NCBI GenBank assembly: GCA_948144175.1
Contig: CANXME010002004.1
Location: forward strand, 434,001-498,000
Direction of reading: 5' to 3'
Length of the DNA stretch: 64,000 nt
Origin: Closterium sp. NIES-65
Lineage: Eukaryota > Streptophyta > Zygnematophyceae > Desmidiales > Closteriaceae
Shown here: positions 42,901 to 54,926 of the stretch, piece by piece
Position numbering within the stretch: the first letter of the stretch is position 1
How the letters are laid out: each line of letters begins with the position of its first letter
Position numbers and translations under genes: made by a program
The notes under the pieces: model-generated
Databases searched by the model: none
The model's input: only the letters and a program-made list of their open reading frames with translations
Told to the model about the DNA's origin: nothing

Positions 42901-45276
42901 TGCGCGGATCCAGTCGATCAACACCTCACTAACCTCACCCTTGCCGCACAAGGGGAAGATTGTGGTGTAACGCGAGTAGTCGTCAACCACCAGCAGGAAG
43001 TACCGCTCGCGCCCCTGCCCTTTGACGCGGGCGGGGCCCCACACGTCCATGTGGAGAGTCTGTAGCGGAGCCTCTGTCGGAGGAAACTCGGAGGAGTGGG
43101 GGGCGGCACGCTGTCGCCCCTCGACGCAGGGGACGCAGGTAGGGCCAGGCCTAGGAGGTAGGGGAGGGAGAGACGGAGGGAGACCAGAGACAAGGACACG
43201 GGAGGCCATGCCTCAAAGACGAGGCAGGGAGGGGTGACCAAGGCGGTGGTGCCAAAGGAGAGGTTGGTGGGACAGTAGACGACACGAGCCGGGAGCAGAC
43301 TCAGGACTAGACCTGGACGCTGCAGCAAACACCTGACTCGACGCAGCTACCTGGGCAGACTCAGCAGCCGGAGGAGACTCAGTAGTAAGGGTGTACAGGC
43401 TTGAACCTGGCCGATGGGTGAACGTGGCCAAGTGTCGGTGTGTTTGAGCACACGTGAAGTGGGTCACCCGCTGACTCGCAGGAGTGAACTGGTCAACCCC
43501 CCTATCATGTAGGTCCGCTCCACTCACCAAGTTCGTGGAGAACGAGGGGAGGTAGAGACCTCACAGGGTGCGAGAGGGGGCTGCCGGGCACGGTAAGACA
43601 GTGGAGAAGCTAGCAAGGACAAGACCCCCAGAGGGGTCCGCCAGGGAGACTGCAACTTGCCGACTGAGCGGCGTAAGAGTGGTGCGGTCTCGAAAGAAGG
43701 AGCGGGACGCACCCGAGTCAAGGGTGAAGGTGTGTAAGGCCTGAGCTGACGTAGTACCTGAGAGCGCAGACTCACCAGCACCTGGGGTAGCAGACGCACT
43801 AGCACCTGGGGCAGCTGACGCACTAGCACCTAGAGCAGCAGCCTCACCAGCACCTAGAGCAGTAGCCTCAATGCTCGGGCCAGGCGGTACAGACAGGTAA
43901 CTGTCACCCACAACACTATCATCAACAGCATACATGGCAGCAAGAATAGCATCAAAGTCAAGATCAAAGATAGCAACCCCCGCCCTAGACAGCTCTCCCC
44001 AGCGAGGGATCTCAGAGGCCCCAGAGAACTGGTGACGCCACGCGTCCGTCAGGCGGCCGAAGCAGCGCTGGGTGGAGTGCGGGCCCCCGCACTGCTCACC
44101 AGCGCGGTCGACGGTGCGGAGAACGTAGGTGCAGGGACCAGTACCCCCACCGCGCTGACGCGCAGCGTACCACTCACGAAGCTGCTGAGGGGACAGGGTC
44201 TCACGACTACTCTGCTGCTGCTGGCGCGAACCACCACCGGAGCCACCCCTCTGCGCAGAGCTGCAACCAGGTCCACTGCTGCCGCCGCTGCCTCCGCTGC
44301 CTCCTCCACCTCCACCTCCTCCGCCACCTCCGCCGCCTCCGCTCCCTCCGCCACCTCCGCCGCCTCCTCCGCCTCCACTGCTGCCGCCGCCGCCGCCACC
44401 CCCGCCACCACTCCCACCACCACCCCCACCCCCTCCACTGCCTCCACCACCACCTCCACCGCCCCCGCCAGCCCCTCCAGCGCCCTTGCCCCCTTTGCCC
44501 TTGCCGGTGCGGCGTCTCCCGCTCGGGGCAGACGCACCGCCGACCGACTCGAAACCAACGAGGTCGGCCGCAGCAGCAGAGGCAACAGAGGGCAAGAGGG
44601 GGGAGGGAGAACACCCCTCAAAGACGGGGGTGCGAGGGTCACCACGAGAGGCTCCTACAGCGACTATGCTCTTCTCTGCCGCTAGGAGGGCCTTCTCTAG
44701 GAGGTCAACAGTGAGAGTGGTGGGGCGAACTGAGAGGAAGTGGTTCCTGACTTCGCGGAGAGAGTCACGGAGCCGGGTGACCATGTAGTAGAGGGTGATG
44801 TAGATGGGTGGGGGGGTTCTTGGCGCAGAACTCAGCAGGAAGCGCAGCGCGGTAGCGAGTGTCACTAGTGCGGAGGTGCGTAATGAGGCCAGCGACTGTG
44901 GGAAAGGCAGTAAGGTTAGGGAAGAGGTACGGTAGCATGAGGCGGCTCAGTGCAGTAGTGGCAGGGGAAGAGTAGCGTGCAACTACAACGTCGTACAAGG
45001 TCTGAGCACTCTTGTACTGGCTAAAGTGTGCACGCTCAGTGGTCGGTAAGTGGTGACGAACAGCAAGGCGAGCAGCAGCATCGCGTATGGCCCACTGTGA
45101 GCGAACAGTGTTGTTAGCAGTAGCAGGCGGGGTAGGAGAGACACCAGAGGTGAGATCAACAGAGAGAGTCCGTCTGCCCTATCGCATCGGAGAAACAGCT
45201 GGAGGTCATCGACCCAGACCTCAAAGTCAACGGCACGGCCCTCAACATCAAAAGTGAGGACACTGGGGTTAGCCAT
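39947..45276 (-). pseudogene. Copia H gag-pol, truncated and frameshifted
   Basis: Starts MANPSVLTFDVEGRAVDFEV at 45276. Gag, Gly tract (about 44280-44500), CX13CX3HX4C knuckle (GPCTYVLR to QRCFGRL), LDSGAS protease, integrase (MDVWGP, HSDRGQEF, NGIAERR), GAEPG-type hinge (about 42010-42200) and RT with YVDD (near 40290) are visible across several frames. A frameshift near 45165 breaks gag, and stops interrupt protease near 43560, integrase near 42393 and the region near 40985. No RNase H. Confidence 0.88.
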
Positions 45277-45359
45277 GATTGCAGTGGCCTAGTAGGAAGT
45301 GAGCTCACTAGTCCGAGGAAGGAGGGGCCGGGGAGCACCGGTAGGAACAGCAGCTGCTC

Positions 45360-46184
45360 AACAGTAGGGCGGCTCGGCGGCTTGGCGGCAAGGCGGCTCG
45401 GCTGCTGGGCTGCTCGGCGGCTCGGTCGCTGGGCGGCGGAGCGGTGATAGGGCTGCTAGGGGAGGGCGACGGGGCCGCGGGTGACGACGACAGGGGCGGA
45501 GGTGGCGGCGACGGGGCCGCAGGTGGCGGCGGGGCCGTAAGTGGTGGCGGTGTGGCCGTAGGTGGCGGCGACGGGGCCGCAGGTGGCGGCGACTGGGCCG
45601 CAGGTGGCGGCAACGGGGCCACAAAGGTGCCTAGACGGGGCCGAAAGGGGCCTAGCCGGGGCCGAGAGGGGCCTAGACGGGGCCGAAAGGGGGCCTAGAC
45701 GGGGCCGCGGAGGGGCCTAGATGGGGCCGCAAGGGGCCTAGACGGGGCCGTAGAGGGGCCTAGACGGGGCCGCAGGGGGCCAAGAGGGGGCCGCGGAGGG
45801 GCCTAAACGGGGCCGCAAGGGGCCTAGACGGGGCCGCGGAGGGGCCAAGACGGGGCCGCAAGGGGCCTAGACGGGGCTGCGGAGGGGCCGTAAGGGGCGT
45901 AGGCGGGGCCGTAAGGAGCCGTAAGAGGGGCGCGAGGGGCCTTAGAGGGCGACGCGAGGGGCCTTAGGGGGCCGTAAGGGCGGCGCGAGGGGCATTAGAG
46001 GGCGGCGCGAGGGGCCGTAAGGGCGGCCAAAGGGGCCGTGAGAGGGGCCACTAAGGGTGGCTCGAGGGTAAGGAGGGCACACAAAGCGTGACTTGGGCAG
46101 GAGTGAAGCGCGCTCCGGGCAGGAAAAAAGAGTATCGCGGTGGGCCCTAGGTAGCGTTCCCACTAGGGAACCTGCTCGATACCA
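45360..46184 (-). repeat. Copia H leader: GC-rich tandem array and primer site
   Basis: GGTGGCGGCGACGGGGCCGC units (45490-45620) then GGGGCCTAGACGGGGCCG units (45625-45910). Close to the LTR, sense order is TGGTATCGAGCAGG, a perfect GTTCCC TAGT GGGAAC stem, TAGGGCCCACC, a T run and GGAGCGCGC hairpin arm. Confidence 0.75.
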
Positions 46185-46311
46185 TGATGAGAAACGAGAA
46201 TGATTGAACTATGAAACAGTTGGGTACAAGTACTAACCCTAATTGGGTTGTACCCCTTATAGGCTACCCCACTACAGCCTCTAAAAATGTATAAGCTATA
46301 ATGTTCTGACA
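46185..46311 (-). repeat. Copia H 5' LTR
   Basis: 127 bp, similar to copia G LTRs. Starts TGATGAG and ends TTCTGACA on the plus strand. Confidence 0.9.
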
Positions 46312-46718
46312 CTCTTGGTCTGCCCTTTTACGGTACACATGATGCCCAAACCAGTGCACGCGAATTTGCCCTGCACCGAATGGAAACGCTGCACCTGAGG
46401 TCTTTTCCCCACCCTGTTGCACCCACGACACAAGCGCGTCGCGTGGTTATGGACCAATAGTAACGAACAGACTGAAGTCAAACTGAAGAGACTAAAATCA
46501 AAATGTCAACGTACAAGGTTACAGATACTTAATATAAGCACCTGCGAATCCTTTTTAGCTAGCTGCGAATTGACGAAACTTTGCGAAATGCACGATACAG
46601 CTTATACGCCCCCTTCACAAGGCAACCGGGAGGGGCTCAAACAGGCATCAATTGTAGCAAGCGTCGGATTCGGCCATGTTGGCGATTCGCAATCGTTTTC
46701 TCAGCATATAGCATCGCT
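46312..46718. other. Low-copy non-coding stretch
   Basis: No gene recognised; short ORFs only. Ends with TCGCT, the left target duplication of the next solo LTR. Confidence 0.5.
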
Positions 46719-46850
46719 TGTCAGAATGTTATGTTTGTCTAGCCTGCAGTGGGGTACTCAATAGTGAGTATAGCCCAACTTAGGGTTTCCTATATGTACT
46801 CAACTGCTTGCTAGTGAACACCCTCTCTTCTTCATTCCTCAATTCTCACA
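46719..46850 (+). repeat. Solo copia-type LTR
   Basis: 132 bp, TGTCAGAATG to ATTCTCACA, flanked by TCGCT (46714-46718 and 46851-46855). Holds GCAGTGGGGTA and TTAGGGTTTCC, like the other LTRs. No internal sequence. Confidence 0.9.
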
Positions 46851-46964
46851 TCGCTTTCCGGACTCCTTATCAGTACATAGATGGTGCGTGTTAAGAGTTG
46901 AATCAAGCCAGCTAATCACAAATCCGCATGAATGTTAGTTTACCCTTACACGCTTTTATTAGGT

Positions 46965-47225
46965 AGTTTGAGTGGTACCACGAGGGTTGTTGGAGATGGA
47001 CAGGTGTAGCTGCAGGCATCACGTGAACGACACCAAGCTAGCAGCTAACAGACAGCCCAAACTAACCGTTAGTGTTACCGACGAAGCGACTAGATAGCAA
47101 GAATCCGCAGAGCAGAACGCGCATGCGATGGGAGCCCTGATGTACGCCAGTCCCCGCCGACCAATTGCGGTACCAACTGAGCATTCCGGATCTGCGCTTC
47201 ATAGTGCTAATCTAGCCACGTCACC
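46965..47225 (+). repeat. Diverged dispersed repeat, copy 2
   Basis: Homologous by eye to 4025-4335 in the same orientation, sharing GTAGCTGCAGGCATCACGTG, ACGACACCA, CAGCCCAAA and GCATGCGATGG. Identity is moderate with indels, so the duplication is old. Confidence 0.6.
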
Positions 47226-47459
47226 CCCGTCATCGCGGAAAAGGGAGGTGCGAAAAAATACTTAAAAGTATATGTACCGTAACTTTTGGGTTGCATTTTC
47301 CTCGCAATAAAAAAGTCTAACTCGTAAACAGTGGTAGCGTCAGTCACTTGCGAAGTGACTTTCCCATCACCTTACGGGCACAAAATGTACACTTTGATGC
47401 AATTGTGAGGGGTGGAAAATGTCACTCTTGAGCAACCTATGTGAAAGTGTCAAGCAACG

Positions 47460-47580
47460 CCACGTGGTAGACAATGTACGCTAGATGAAACTGAAACATG
47501 GTGACGTGGCAGTTCCTATACGCTAACGTCAACCGTCGGATTTTGAAAATATCGACGCTCGTAAACGTGCCACGTGGGCC
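47460..47580. promoter_or_regulatory. Cluster of ACGTGG (ABRE/G-box-like) motifs
   Basis: CCACGTGG at 47460-47467, GTGACGTGGC at 47501-47510 and GCCACGTGGGCC at 47569-47580, followed by CCAAT. In plants this core binds bZIP factors of the abscisic-acid and light pathways. No associated gene is visible; copia I lies 340 bp to the right. Confidence 0.35.
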
Positions 47581-47923
47581 AATCCGGCACGAAAAGAGGT
47601 GTGCGGTATCGAATTTCATTGGCTGGCCATTTTGGTATATTGGTGTGTGTTTCTGGTAACAATTGAAAGAGTATATTCTAAATCGCTGATCTTAAAGGGC
47701 ATACAAATTATAACAGTACAAGAGCGAACAGTTTAGGCAAAAGTAATACACTACGCATAATGCACCGCATAGGGAGCCCTGCAAACTCTGCCAGTTAGAA
47801 AACGAATGTAACCTGGAAGAACAAAGGAAATGGAAACTTGATAAACAAGCAAAACTATATGCTCACCATTGTGGTTGTTGGTACTGGAGTATGTTGTAAT
47901 AGTGAAGAATAAAAATACTCCCT

Positions 47924-48055
47924 TATGAAAGGAAAGAACACGAATGAATGAACTAAGAAATGAGTGAGTACAAGTACCAACCCTGATTGGGTTGTACCCC
48001 CTATGGGATACCCCACTATAGCCTACACAACAGCATAAGCTATAATGTTCTGACA
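47924..48055 (-). repeat. Copia I 3' LTR
   Basis: 132 bp; terminal base change TA in place of TG on the plus strand. Confidence 0.92.
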
Positions 48056-48268
48056 CACCCCCATAGGCAAAGTGGGGGAGAACAAGGGGTCACAAGACCA
48101 GTCAAGCAAAGCAAAGCAAAGCAAAGCTCAGGGTGGATCACAAAGTCACCACACAGTCCGAGCACAAGGTCAAGGCCACAAGGCCAGTTCACATGCAAGA
48201 GAAGACATATATAAATAAGGCTAAACAAGCAAGAGCAGGTATATATATATGCAAGAGTACAAGTAAGG

Positions 48269-51200
48269 TCAAGAGGTGAGCAAGTGAGGTAAGACAGGTA
48301 CAAGTCCCAGCTAAGTGCAGAAGCGCTGATGATCACAAGGCGGTGCCTTGGTGAAAACATCAGCAGTGTTGGCCTCAGAGGCCACGTACGCAAGTCGCAA
48401 CTGACCACGCTGCTGCAGCTCACGAGCAAGGAAGTAGCGGAGAGCAATGTGCTTCGTTCTGTGCTCCAAGCGCTGCTCTCGACACAAGGCCAGCATGGCC
48501 TTGTTGTCTACGTACAGCACTGGAGGAGAACGAGGCGGCTCTCCAAGGTCAGTCAGCAGGTAGGTGAGCCAGCGAAGCTCCTGTGCAGCCATGGCCCCGG
48601 CGTAGATCTCAGCCTCACAACTGGAGCCGAGAAAAGAAGACGAGCGAGTAGCCCGCCACGAGAAAGAGCCAGAACCAAGACTGAAGGTGTACCCCTGCGA
48701 CGACCGCTGCGTAGCCTGGTCGTCAGCCCAAGAAGCGTCCGCGTGGCCAGTGAGGACCACTGGACTCCGCCCTCCAAGCACTAGCCCCATGCCCGACGTA
48801 CTGCACAAGTAGCGCAACACCCTCTTCGCTGCAGCCATGTGCTCTGGTCGGTGTCTCCCAGGAGCAACATAGCGTGCAAGAATGCTAAGAGGGTATGCAA
48901 GGTCAGGTCGTGTGCAGGTCATCAGGTACATGAGGCAGCCAACAAGCTCTGGGTACGGGCCACTCGACTCTACAGACTCATCCGAAGGCAGAGCTGAGAG
49001 CGAATGGAGAGTAGCTAGAGGAGTGGCCTAAGGCGAGGAGTACGTGAAGCCGAAGCGCTGAAGGACCTGCTGCACCATGTGTGACTGAGTCAAGGTAATG
49101 GTGTGGCGTGCTCTGTCCCGAGTGAACTGCAAGCCAAGGTAGCTGCGCAGTTCACCCAGGTCTGTGCACGTGTGTCTCTTCTGCAGCTCGGACTTCACGT
49201 AGGCGAGTCCAGCAGTGTCAGCAGTGGCAAAGACCAAGTCATCGACGTACACGAGGATGTAGAACGGCGGCAGAGAAGTGTCGGTGCGCAGAAACAACGA
49301 CGGGTCAGCAGTAGAGGGAGCAAACCCAAGAGCCGCAAGCGTAGTCCTCACTGTGTCGTGCCACTCACGCGGTGCCTGGCGGAGACCGTAGACTGGCCGT
49401 CGGAGGCTCCACTGGGTGCCAGGAGGGAAAGTCCCAGTGAAGCCAGGTGGACGGCGCAGCCAGATCTCCTCGTGCAGGCTGCCCTGCAAGAAAGCAGTGC
49501 TGAAGTCAAGAGAGTGAAGCTCGTAGTCGCGCTGAGCGGCTATGTGCAGCAGCACCCGAAGAGTGGTCATCTTCGGGGTGGGAGAGAAGGTCTGAAAGTA
49601 GTCAACTCCCTGCCGCTGACTGAAGCCACGAGCGACGTACCGCGCCTTGAAGACAGGTGGAGAGCCAGGTGGCCGCTTCACCCTGAAGATCCACATGCCA
49701 CTGACGATGTTCGCCCCAGGAGGGGGAACCGCGTCAACGTAGGTGCCTGTGGACTTCTAGGAAGCCATCTCTGCATCCATAGCTGCCTGCCACTGAGAGG
49801 AGTAGGGACCCTCTACGGCCTCCGCGTAAGAGCGCGGAGTCGGGATGTCAAGTGCATTCGGGTCTCCCTCAGGGGTAAGTAGTACAGACGCAAGATGAGG
49901 TGAAGCAGCAGCCAGACACTGGAACTCCTCCTGCCTGTCCTCAAGGACGTCCGTGCGAAGAGCACACTCACCCCCGACAGACGAAGGACAGACAGACGCA
50001 GACTCAGCAACAAGACTAGCAGCGTAGTCTAGACGACAGCGAGCAGCAAAGTCGACGAGCTCAGCAACAAGAGCAGACGCAGCAGTGGACTCAAAAGAGG
50101 GGTCAGTGACAACAGTAGCAAGAAGACGCGTGACAGTAGGACTGGCAGCACGAAGAGAGTCCGACTCCGGGTCGGCAAGCGCAGGAAGAGAGGACTCAGG
50201 AGGAGAAGGCAAAGGGGCACGCAGAGGAGCAGTAGACGGACGCAAAGACATCCGGTGCGTGCCAGGGACATGAGGAGGAGGCTGACGCGAACCGCGACCA
50301 CTAGCGCGAGCAGCACGAACAGGCGACGCGGGACGAGACGCAGGCTCACGACGCTCAGTAAGACCTCCAGTAGGACCAGTGTAAGGAGAGGGAGCAGGCA
50401 GTGGGGAGGCTGGCTCTAACAGTGACTGCGACTGGACAGGCGGTGGACACTCTACAGAAGGAGGAAGACCAAGAACCTGCTGCAGGAGCGGAACGAAGTA
50501 CGGCCGAGGCCGCTCGGGGACTCTAGACACAGAAGGGACAGCACCAGCAACCTCAGCAGCAGTACCAGCGCCAACAGCACCTCCAGCGGCAGGACCTCCA
50601 GCCGCACCAGCAGCAGGACCACCGCCAGGACAGACAGCAGCAGTCTCAGCACCAACACCCTCAGCAGCTCCAGCTCCAGTAGGACCCGCACGCCCAGCAG
50701 TTCCAAGACCGGCGGCACCAGCACCCTCAGCGGCCGAAGAAGCTCCAGCTCCAGCAGTACGCCTCCAGCGGCGAGCAAACCACTCGCGCAGCTCCTGTGG
50801 AGAGAGGGGCTCCCGCCAAGACGGAGCACCCGGAGAACCTCCAGGCCCAGCACCGCCAGACGCCACAAGGGGAGGTCCAGCGACCGCAGGCTCCGCAACT
50901 CCAGGCTCAGCAGCTCCAGACGCAGCACCTCCAGGCTCAACACCCTCTGGCGCAGCACCCCCAGACTCAGCAACCCCAGGCTCAGCACCCCAGGTGGCAG
51001 CACCCCCAGGCTCGGCACCCCCAGGCTCAGCACCCCCAGGCTCAGCACCCTCAGTCGCAGGACCCCCAGACTCAGCACCCCCAGGCTCAGCACCCACGCG
51101 CACAGCACCCCCAGAGTCAGCACCCCCAGGCTCAGCACCCGCAGCAGTACCAGAGTCACCAGCAACCTCGACCGGCTCGACTGCGTCTACCTGGGACACA

Positions 51201-53683
51201 CCTGAAGGGGCAGGACCCTGAGGGGGAAGGGGGTCTACCGGGGGGGGGACCTGGCACAAGGAAGTGCAGGTGGCGGGGGGAGGGAAGGAGTGCGGTAGGG
51301 GAAGAGGCGGTAGAAGGGGACTGACTCGTCGAACGTGACGTCCTGGGAGGACAGAACACGACGAGAGGAGGGGTGGTAGAACTGCCACCCTGGAGCGTCA
51401 GGGGGGAAGCCAAGGAAGACACAGGGAGTAGCACAAGGGGACAGCTTGTCCGCAGACAAGTCGCGGACAAACGCCCGAGATCCCCAGACACGGAACGCAG
51501 ACGCATCGCCGACCTTCCCAGTCCACAGTAGGGCCGGGGAGGTACGGACCTTCCCCGGCCGGGAAACCCCGGGGTGAAGGTTGATCTGATGCGCCGCGTA
51601 CCGAACCGCAAACGGCCACAGAAAATGGGGGGCAGCCGCATGCATCGTGGACGTACGAGCGACGTCCATGACCATGCCAATGCGGCGCTCAGCAATCTCA
51701 TTTTGCTGCGGAGAGTCCGGAAGCGTAAAGGTCTGGCGGATGCCTCGTGCACGACAGTAGGCTCGCAGGAGGCCAGAGGAGAACTCTCCGCCTCGGTCAG
51801 AGTGTAGACGCAGAACAGGAAAGTCCGAGCCGAAGCTCCTCCTGAGCTGGAGACGAGCTGCGCGGATCCAGCCGATCAACACCTCAGTGACATCACCCTT
51901 GCTGCGCAAGGGGAAGACTGTGGTGTAACGCGAGTAGTCGTCAACCACCAGCAGGAAGTAGCGCTCGTGACCCTGTCCACGGACGCGGGCCGGGCCCCAC
52001 ACGTCCATGTGAAGCGTCTGCAGAGGAGCCTCTATCGGAGGAAACTGGGAGGAGTGGGGGGCAGCCCGGAGGCGCCCCTCGACACAAGGGACACAGGAAG
52101 GTCCTGGCCCCGAAGGAAGGGGAGGGAGAGACCGGGGAAGACCAGAGACAAGGACACGGGAAGCCATGTCCCTGAGACGAGGCAAGGAGGGGTGGCCAAG
52201 ACAGTGGTGCCACAGGAGAGTCTCGTGAGACAGGAGGCGACACGAGCAGGGGGCAGACTCAGGACCAGACCTGGACGCAGCAGCAAACACCTGACCCGAC
52301 GCAGCTACCTGGCCAGACACAGGGACAGGAGGAGACTCAGTGGTCAGGGTGTAGAGGCTCGACCCCGGCCGACGGGAGAACGTGGCCAGGTGCCGGCTTG
52401 TGCGCGCGTCCGTGCAGTGGGTCACCCGCTGACTCGCAGGAGTAAACTTGTGAAACCCCGCATCCTGTAGGGCAGCACCACTCACCAAGTTCGTCGAGAA
52501 CGAGGGGAGGTACAGACCAGACAGGGTGCCCGAGGGGGCAGCTGGACACGGGAGGACAGTGGAGAAGTGAGAGAGGACAAGACCCCAAGAGGGGTCAGCC
52601 AGTGAGACGGGGGGACGTCTCGAGAACGCTGCTGCTGCTGCTGCTGCTGCTGCCAGCGGACCACCACCAGAGCCGCTCCGCTGCGGGGCACTACCCCGAC
52701 CGGCTCCACCTCCTCCGCCACCACCGCCTCCACCTCCGCCACCACCGCCGCCTCCGCGCCCACCGCCTCCGCCGCCACCGCCTCCGCCTCCGCTGCCGCC
52801 ACCACCGCCACCACCCCCGCCACCACTCCCACCGCCACCCCCACTCCCTCCGCCGCCTCCACCGCCCCCGCCAGGTCCACCCGCGCCCTTGCCCCTCTTG
52901 CCTCTGCCAGAGCGGCGTCTCCCGCTAGGGGCAGACGCCGCGCCAACCGACTCAAGACCAAGAAGGTCAGCGGCAGCTGCAGAGGCAACAGAGGGCAGCA
53001 GGGGGGAAGGAGAACACCCCTGAAAGATGGGGGCGCGCGGGTCTCCTCGAGAAGCGCCTACAGCGACTATGCTCTTCTCTGCCGCTAGGAGGGCCTTCTC
53101 GAGGAGGTCAACAGTGAGAGTGGTGGGACAGACTGAGAGAAAGTGGTCCCTGACTACGCGAAGGGAGTCAGGGAGGCGAGTGACTATGTAATAGAGAGCG
53201 ATGTACATGGGGGGGGGGGGGTTCTTGGCGCAGAACTCAGCAGGAAGGGCGGCGCGGTAGCGGGTGTCACTAGTGCGGAGGTGCGTAATGAGGTCAGCGA
53301 CTGTGGGAAAGGCAGCAAGGTCAGGAAAGAGGTACGATAGCATGAGGCGGCTCAGTGCAGCAGTGGCAGGGGAAGAGTAGCGCGCAACTACAGCGTCGTA
53401 CAAGGTCTGAGCACTCTTGTACTGACTAAAGTGCGCGCGCTCAGTGGTAGGGAGGTGGCGAAGCACAGCAAGACGTGCAGCAGGCATCGCGGGTGGCCCA
53501 CTGAGAGCGAACAGTGGGGTCAGCATGAGCAGCAGGAGCAGGAGAGGCGCCAGAGGTGAGGTCAAAGAGAGAAAGACCGTCCGCCCTATCGCACTGTTAA
53601 AACAACTGCAGGTCGTCGACCCAGACCTCAAAGTCAATGGCTCGACCCTCAGCGTCAAAAGCGAGGACACTGGGGGTAGCCAT
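48269..53683 (-). pseudogene. Copia I gag-pol lacking knuckle and protease active site
   Basis: Starts at 53683 (MATPSVLAF by alignment); a TAA interrupts within the first 30 codons. Gag and Gly tract are open from about 53500. Around 52610 the Q/Ala-rich patch joins directly to SLADPSWGLVLSHF: compared with copia A about 520 nt are gone, removing the C/C/H/C knuckle and LDSGAS. HHCLGH, integrase D-D-E (with NGIAERR changed to NEIAERR), GAEPG-type hinge (about 50860-51150), RT with YVDD and RNase H remain. A TAG replaces Trp near 49757, and frameshifts occur near 51235-51390 and 48930-49030. It cannot process its own polyprotein. Confidence 0.9.
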
Positions 53684-53754
53684 GACGACAGACTAGCAGT
53701 GCAAGCAGTGGGGGGGGCAGGGCACGCAGTAGCAGTGGGGCGTGCTCACCAGAC

Positions 53755-54712
53755 GGGGCAGGACAGGCGGCCCGGCTGCAGGGCGGCTCGGGTATCGGGC
53801 GGCTCGGCTGCTGGGCGGCTCGGCTGCTGGGCGGCTCGGCGGCTCGGCTACTGGGCGGCTCGGCGGCTCGGCTGCTGGGCGGCTCGGCGGCTCGGCTGCT
53901 GGGCGGCTCGGCTGCGCAGCTGCAGGGCGGCTCGGCTCTCCCGGTACTCGGCGGCGCGGCGGTCGGCTGCTCGGGTGCACGATGCAGTGGGCGAGGAGCT
54001 GAGGGCGGCGGGGCCGCTAAGTGCAGGGCGGCGGGGCCGCTAAGTGTAGGGCGGCGAGGCCGCTAAGGGAGGGCGGCAAGGCCGCGAAGTGCAGGGCGGG
54101 GGGGGGCCGCGGTAGAAGGGCGGCGGGGCCGCGACGTGCAAGGCGGCAGGGCCCTGAAGGAAGGGCGGCGGGGCCGCGAAGAAAGGGCGGCGGGGCCGCG
54201 AATGAAGGGTGGCGGGGCCGCGAAGTGCAGGGGGGCGGCAGGGCCGCGACGTGCAGGGCGGCTGGGCCGCTAAGGAAGGGCGGCGGGGCCGCGACGTGCA
54301 GGGCGGCGGGGCCGCGACGTGCAGGGCGGCGAGGCCGCGACATGCAGGGCGACAGGGCCGCGAATGAAGGGCGGCGGGGCCGCGTAGTGCAGGGGGGGGC
54401 GGCAGGGCCGCGACGTGCAGGGCGACGAGGCCGCGAAGGAAGGGCGGCGGGGCCGCGACGTGCAGGGCGGCGAGGCCGCGACGTGCAGTGCGGCAGGGCC
54501 GCGAATGAAGGGCGGCGGGGCCACGTAGTGCAGGGGGCGGCAGGGCCGCGACGTGCAGGGCGGCGGGGCCGCGACGTGCAGGGCGGCGGGGCCGCGAAGG
54601 AAGGGCGGCGGGGCCGCTAAGTGCAGGGCGGCGGGGCCGAGACGTAAGGGCGGCGGGGCCGCGTAGGTAAGAGCGGCGCGACGGGCCGCTAGGGGCGACA
54701 CGGAGGGTCTCT
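53755..54712 (-). repeat. Copia I leader: GC-rich tandem arrays
   Basis: GGGCGGCTCGGCTGCT units (53770-53940) and GGCGGGGCCGCGACGTGCAG units (54005-54640). Open frames here follow from composition. Confidence 0.78.
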
Positions 54713-54794
54713 AAAAAAAAGGGAAAACGCGCCTCGGGGCGCGCTTCGGTGGGCCCTAGAAGCAGTCCCTAGGAGGGAACCTGCTCTGATTCCA
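54713..54794 (-). promoter_or_regulatory. Copia I primer site and leader hairpins
   Basis: Sense order: TGGAATCAGAGCAGG, TCCCT CCT AGGGA stem, TAGGGCCCACCGAA, CGCGCC/GGCGCG hairpin (54728-54743), then eight T (54713-54720 on the plus strand as A). Confidence 0.68.
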
Positions 54795-54926
54795 TGTGAA
54801 AGGAAAGAACACGAATGAATGAACTATGAAATGAGTGAGTACAAGTACCAACCCTAATTGGGTTGTACCCCCTATGGGATACCCCACTATAGCCTACACA
54901 ACAGCATAAGCTATAATGTTTTGACA
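54795..54926 (-). repeat. Copia I 5' LTR
   Basis: 132 bp, four differences from 47924-48055. Confidence 0.92.

Larger units (their letters stand above)
39947..46311 (-). mobile_element. Copia H: 3'-truncated Ty1/copia element
   Basis: Only the 5' LTR (46185-46311) is present. The left edge at 39947 lies in the RT-RNase H connection (TRPDLA), and 23 bp of filler (39924-39946) join it to the gypsy 3' LTR. RNase H, 3' UTR and 3' LTR are missing, so a deletion or recombination has removed them. Primer site TGGTATCGAGC and leader place it with G and J. Confidence 0.9.
46856..47923. other. Low-copy non-coding stretch with repeat copy and ACGTGG boxes
   Basis: AT-richer than the surrounding elements. 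No gene recognised on either strand. It contains dispersed repeat copy 2 and a cluster of ACGTGG motifs, both listed separately. Confidence 0.5.
47924..54926 (-). mobile_element. Copia I: full-length but defective Ty1/copia element
   Basis: 7003 bp, 132-bp LTRs (47924-48055 and 54795-54926) with four differences, one turning the terminal TG into TA. The flanks TCCCT (47919-47923) and GGTAA (54927-54931) do not match, so there is no target duplication. Primer site TGGAATCAGAGC and hairpin-then-T leader place it with C and K. Confidence 0.92.

Noticed and set aside
53755..54712. Regular repeats suggesting a CRISPR array
   Set aside because: No unique spacers, unit is degenerate and GC-rich, no cas genes, eukaryotic context.
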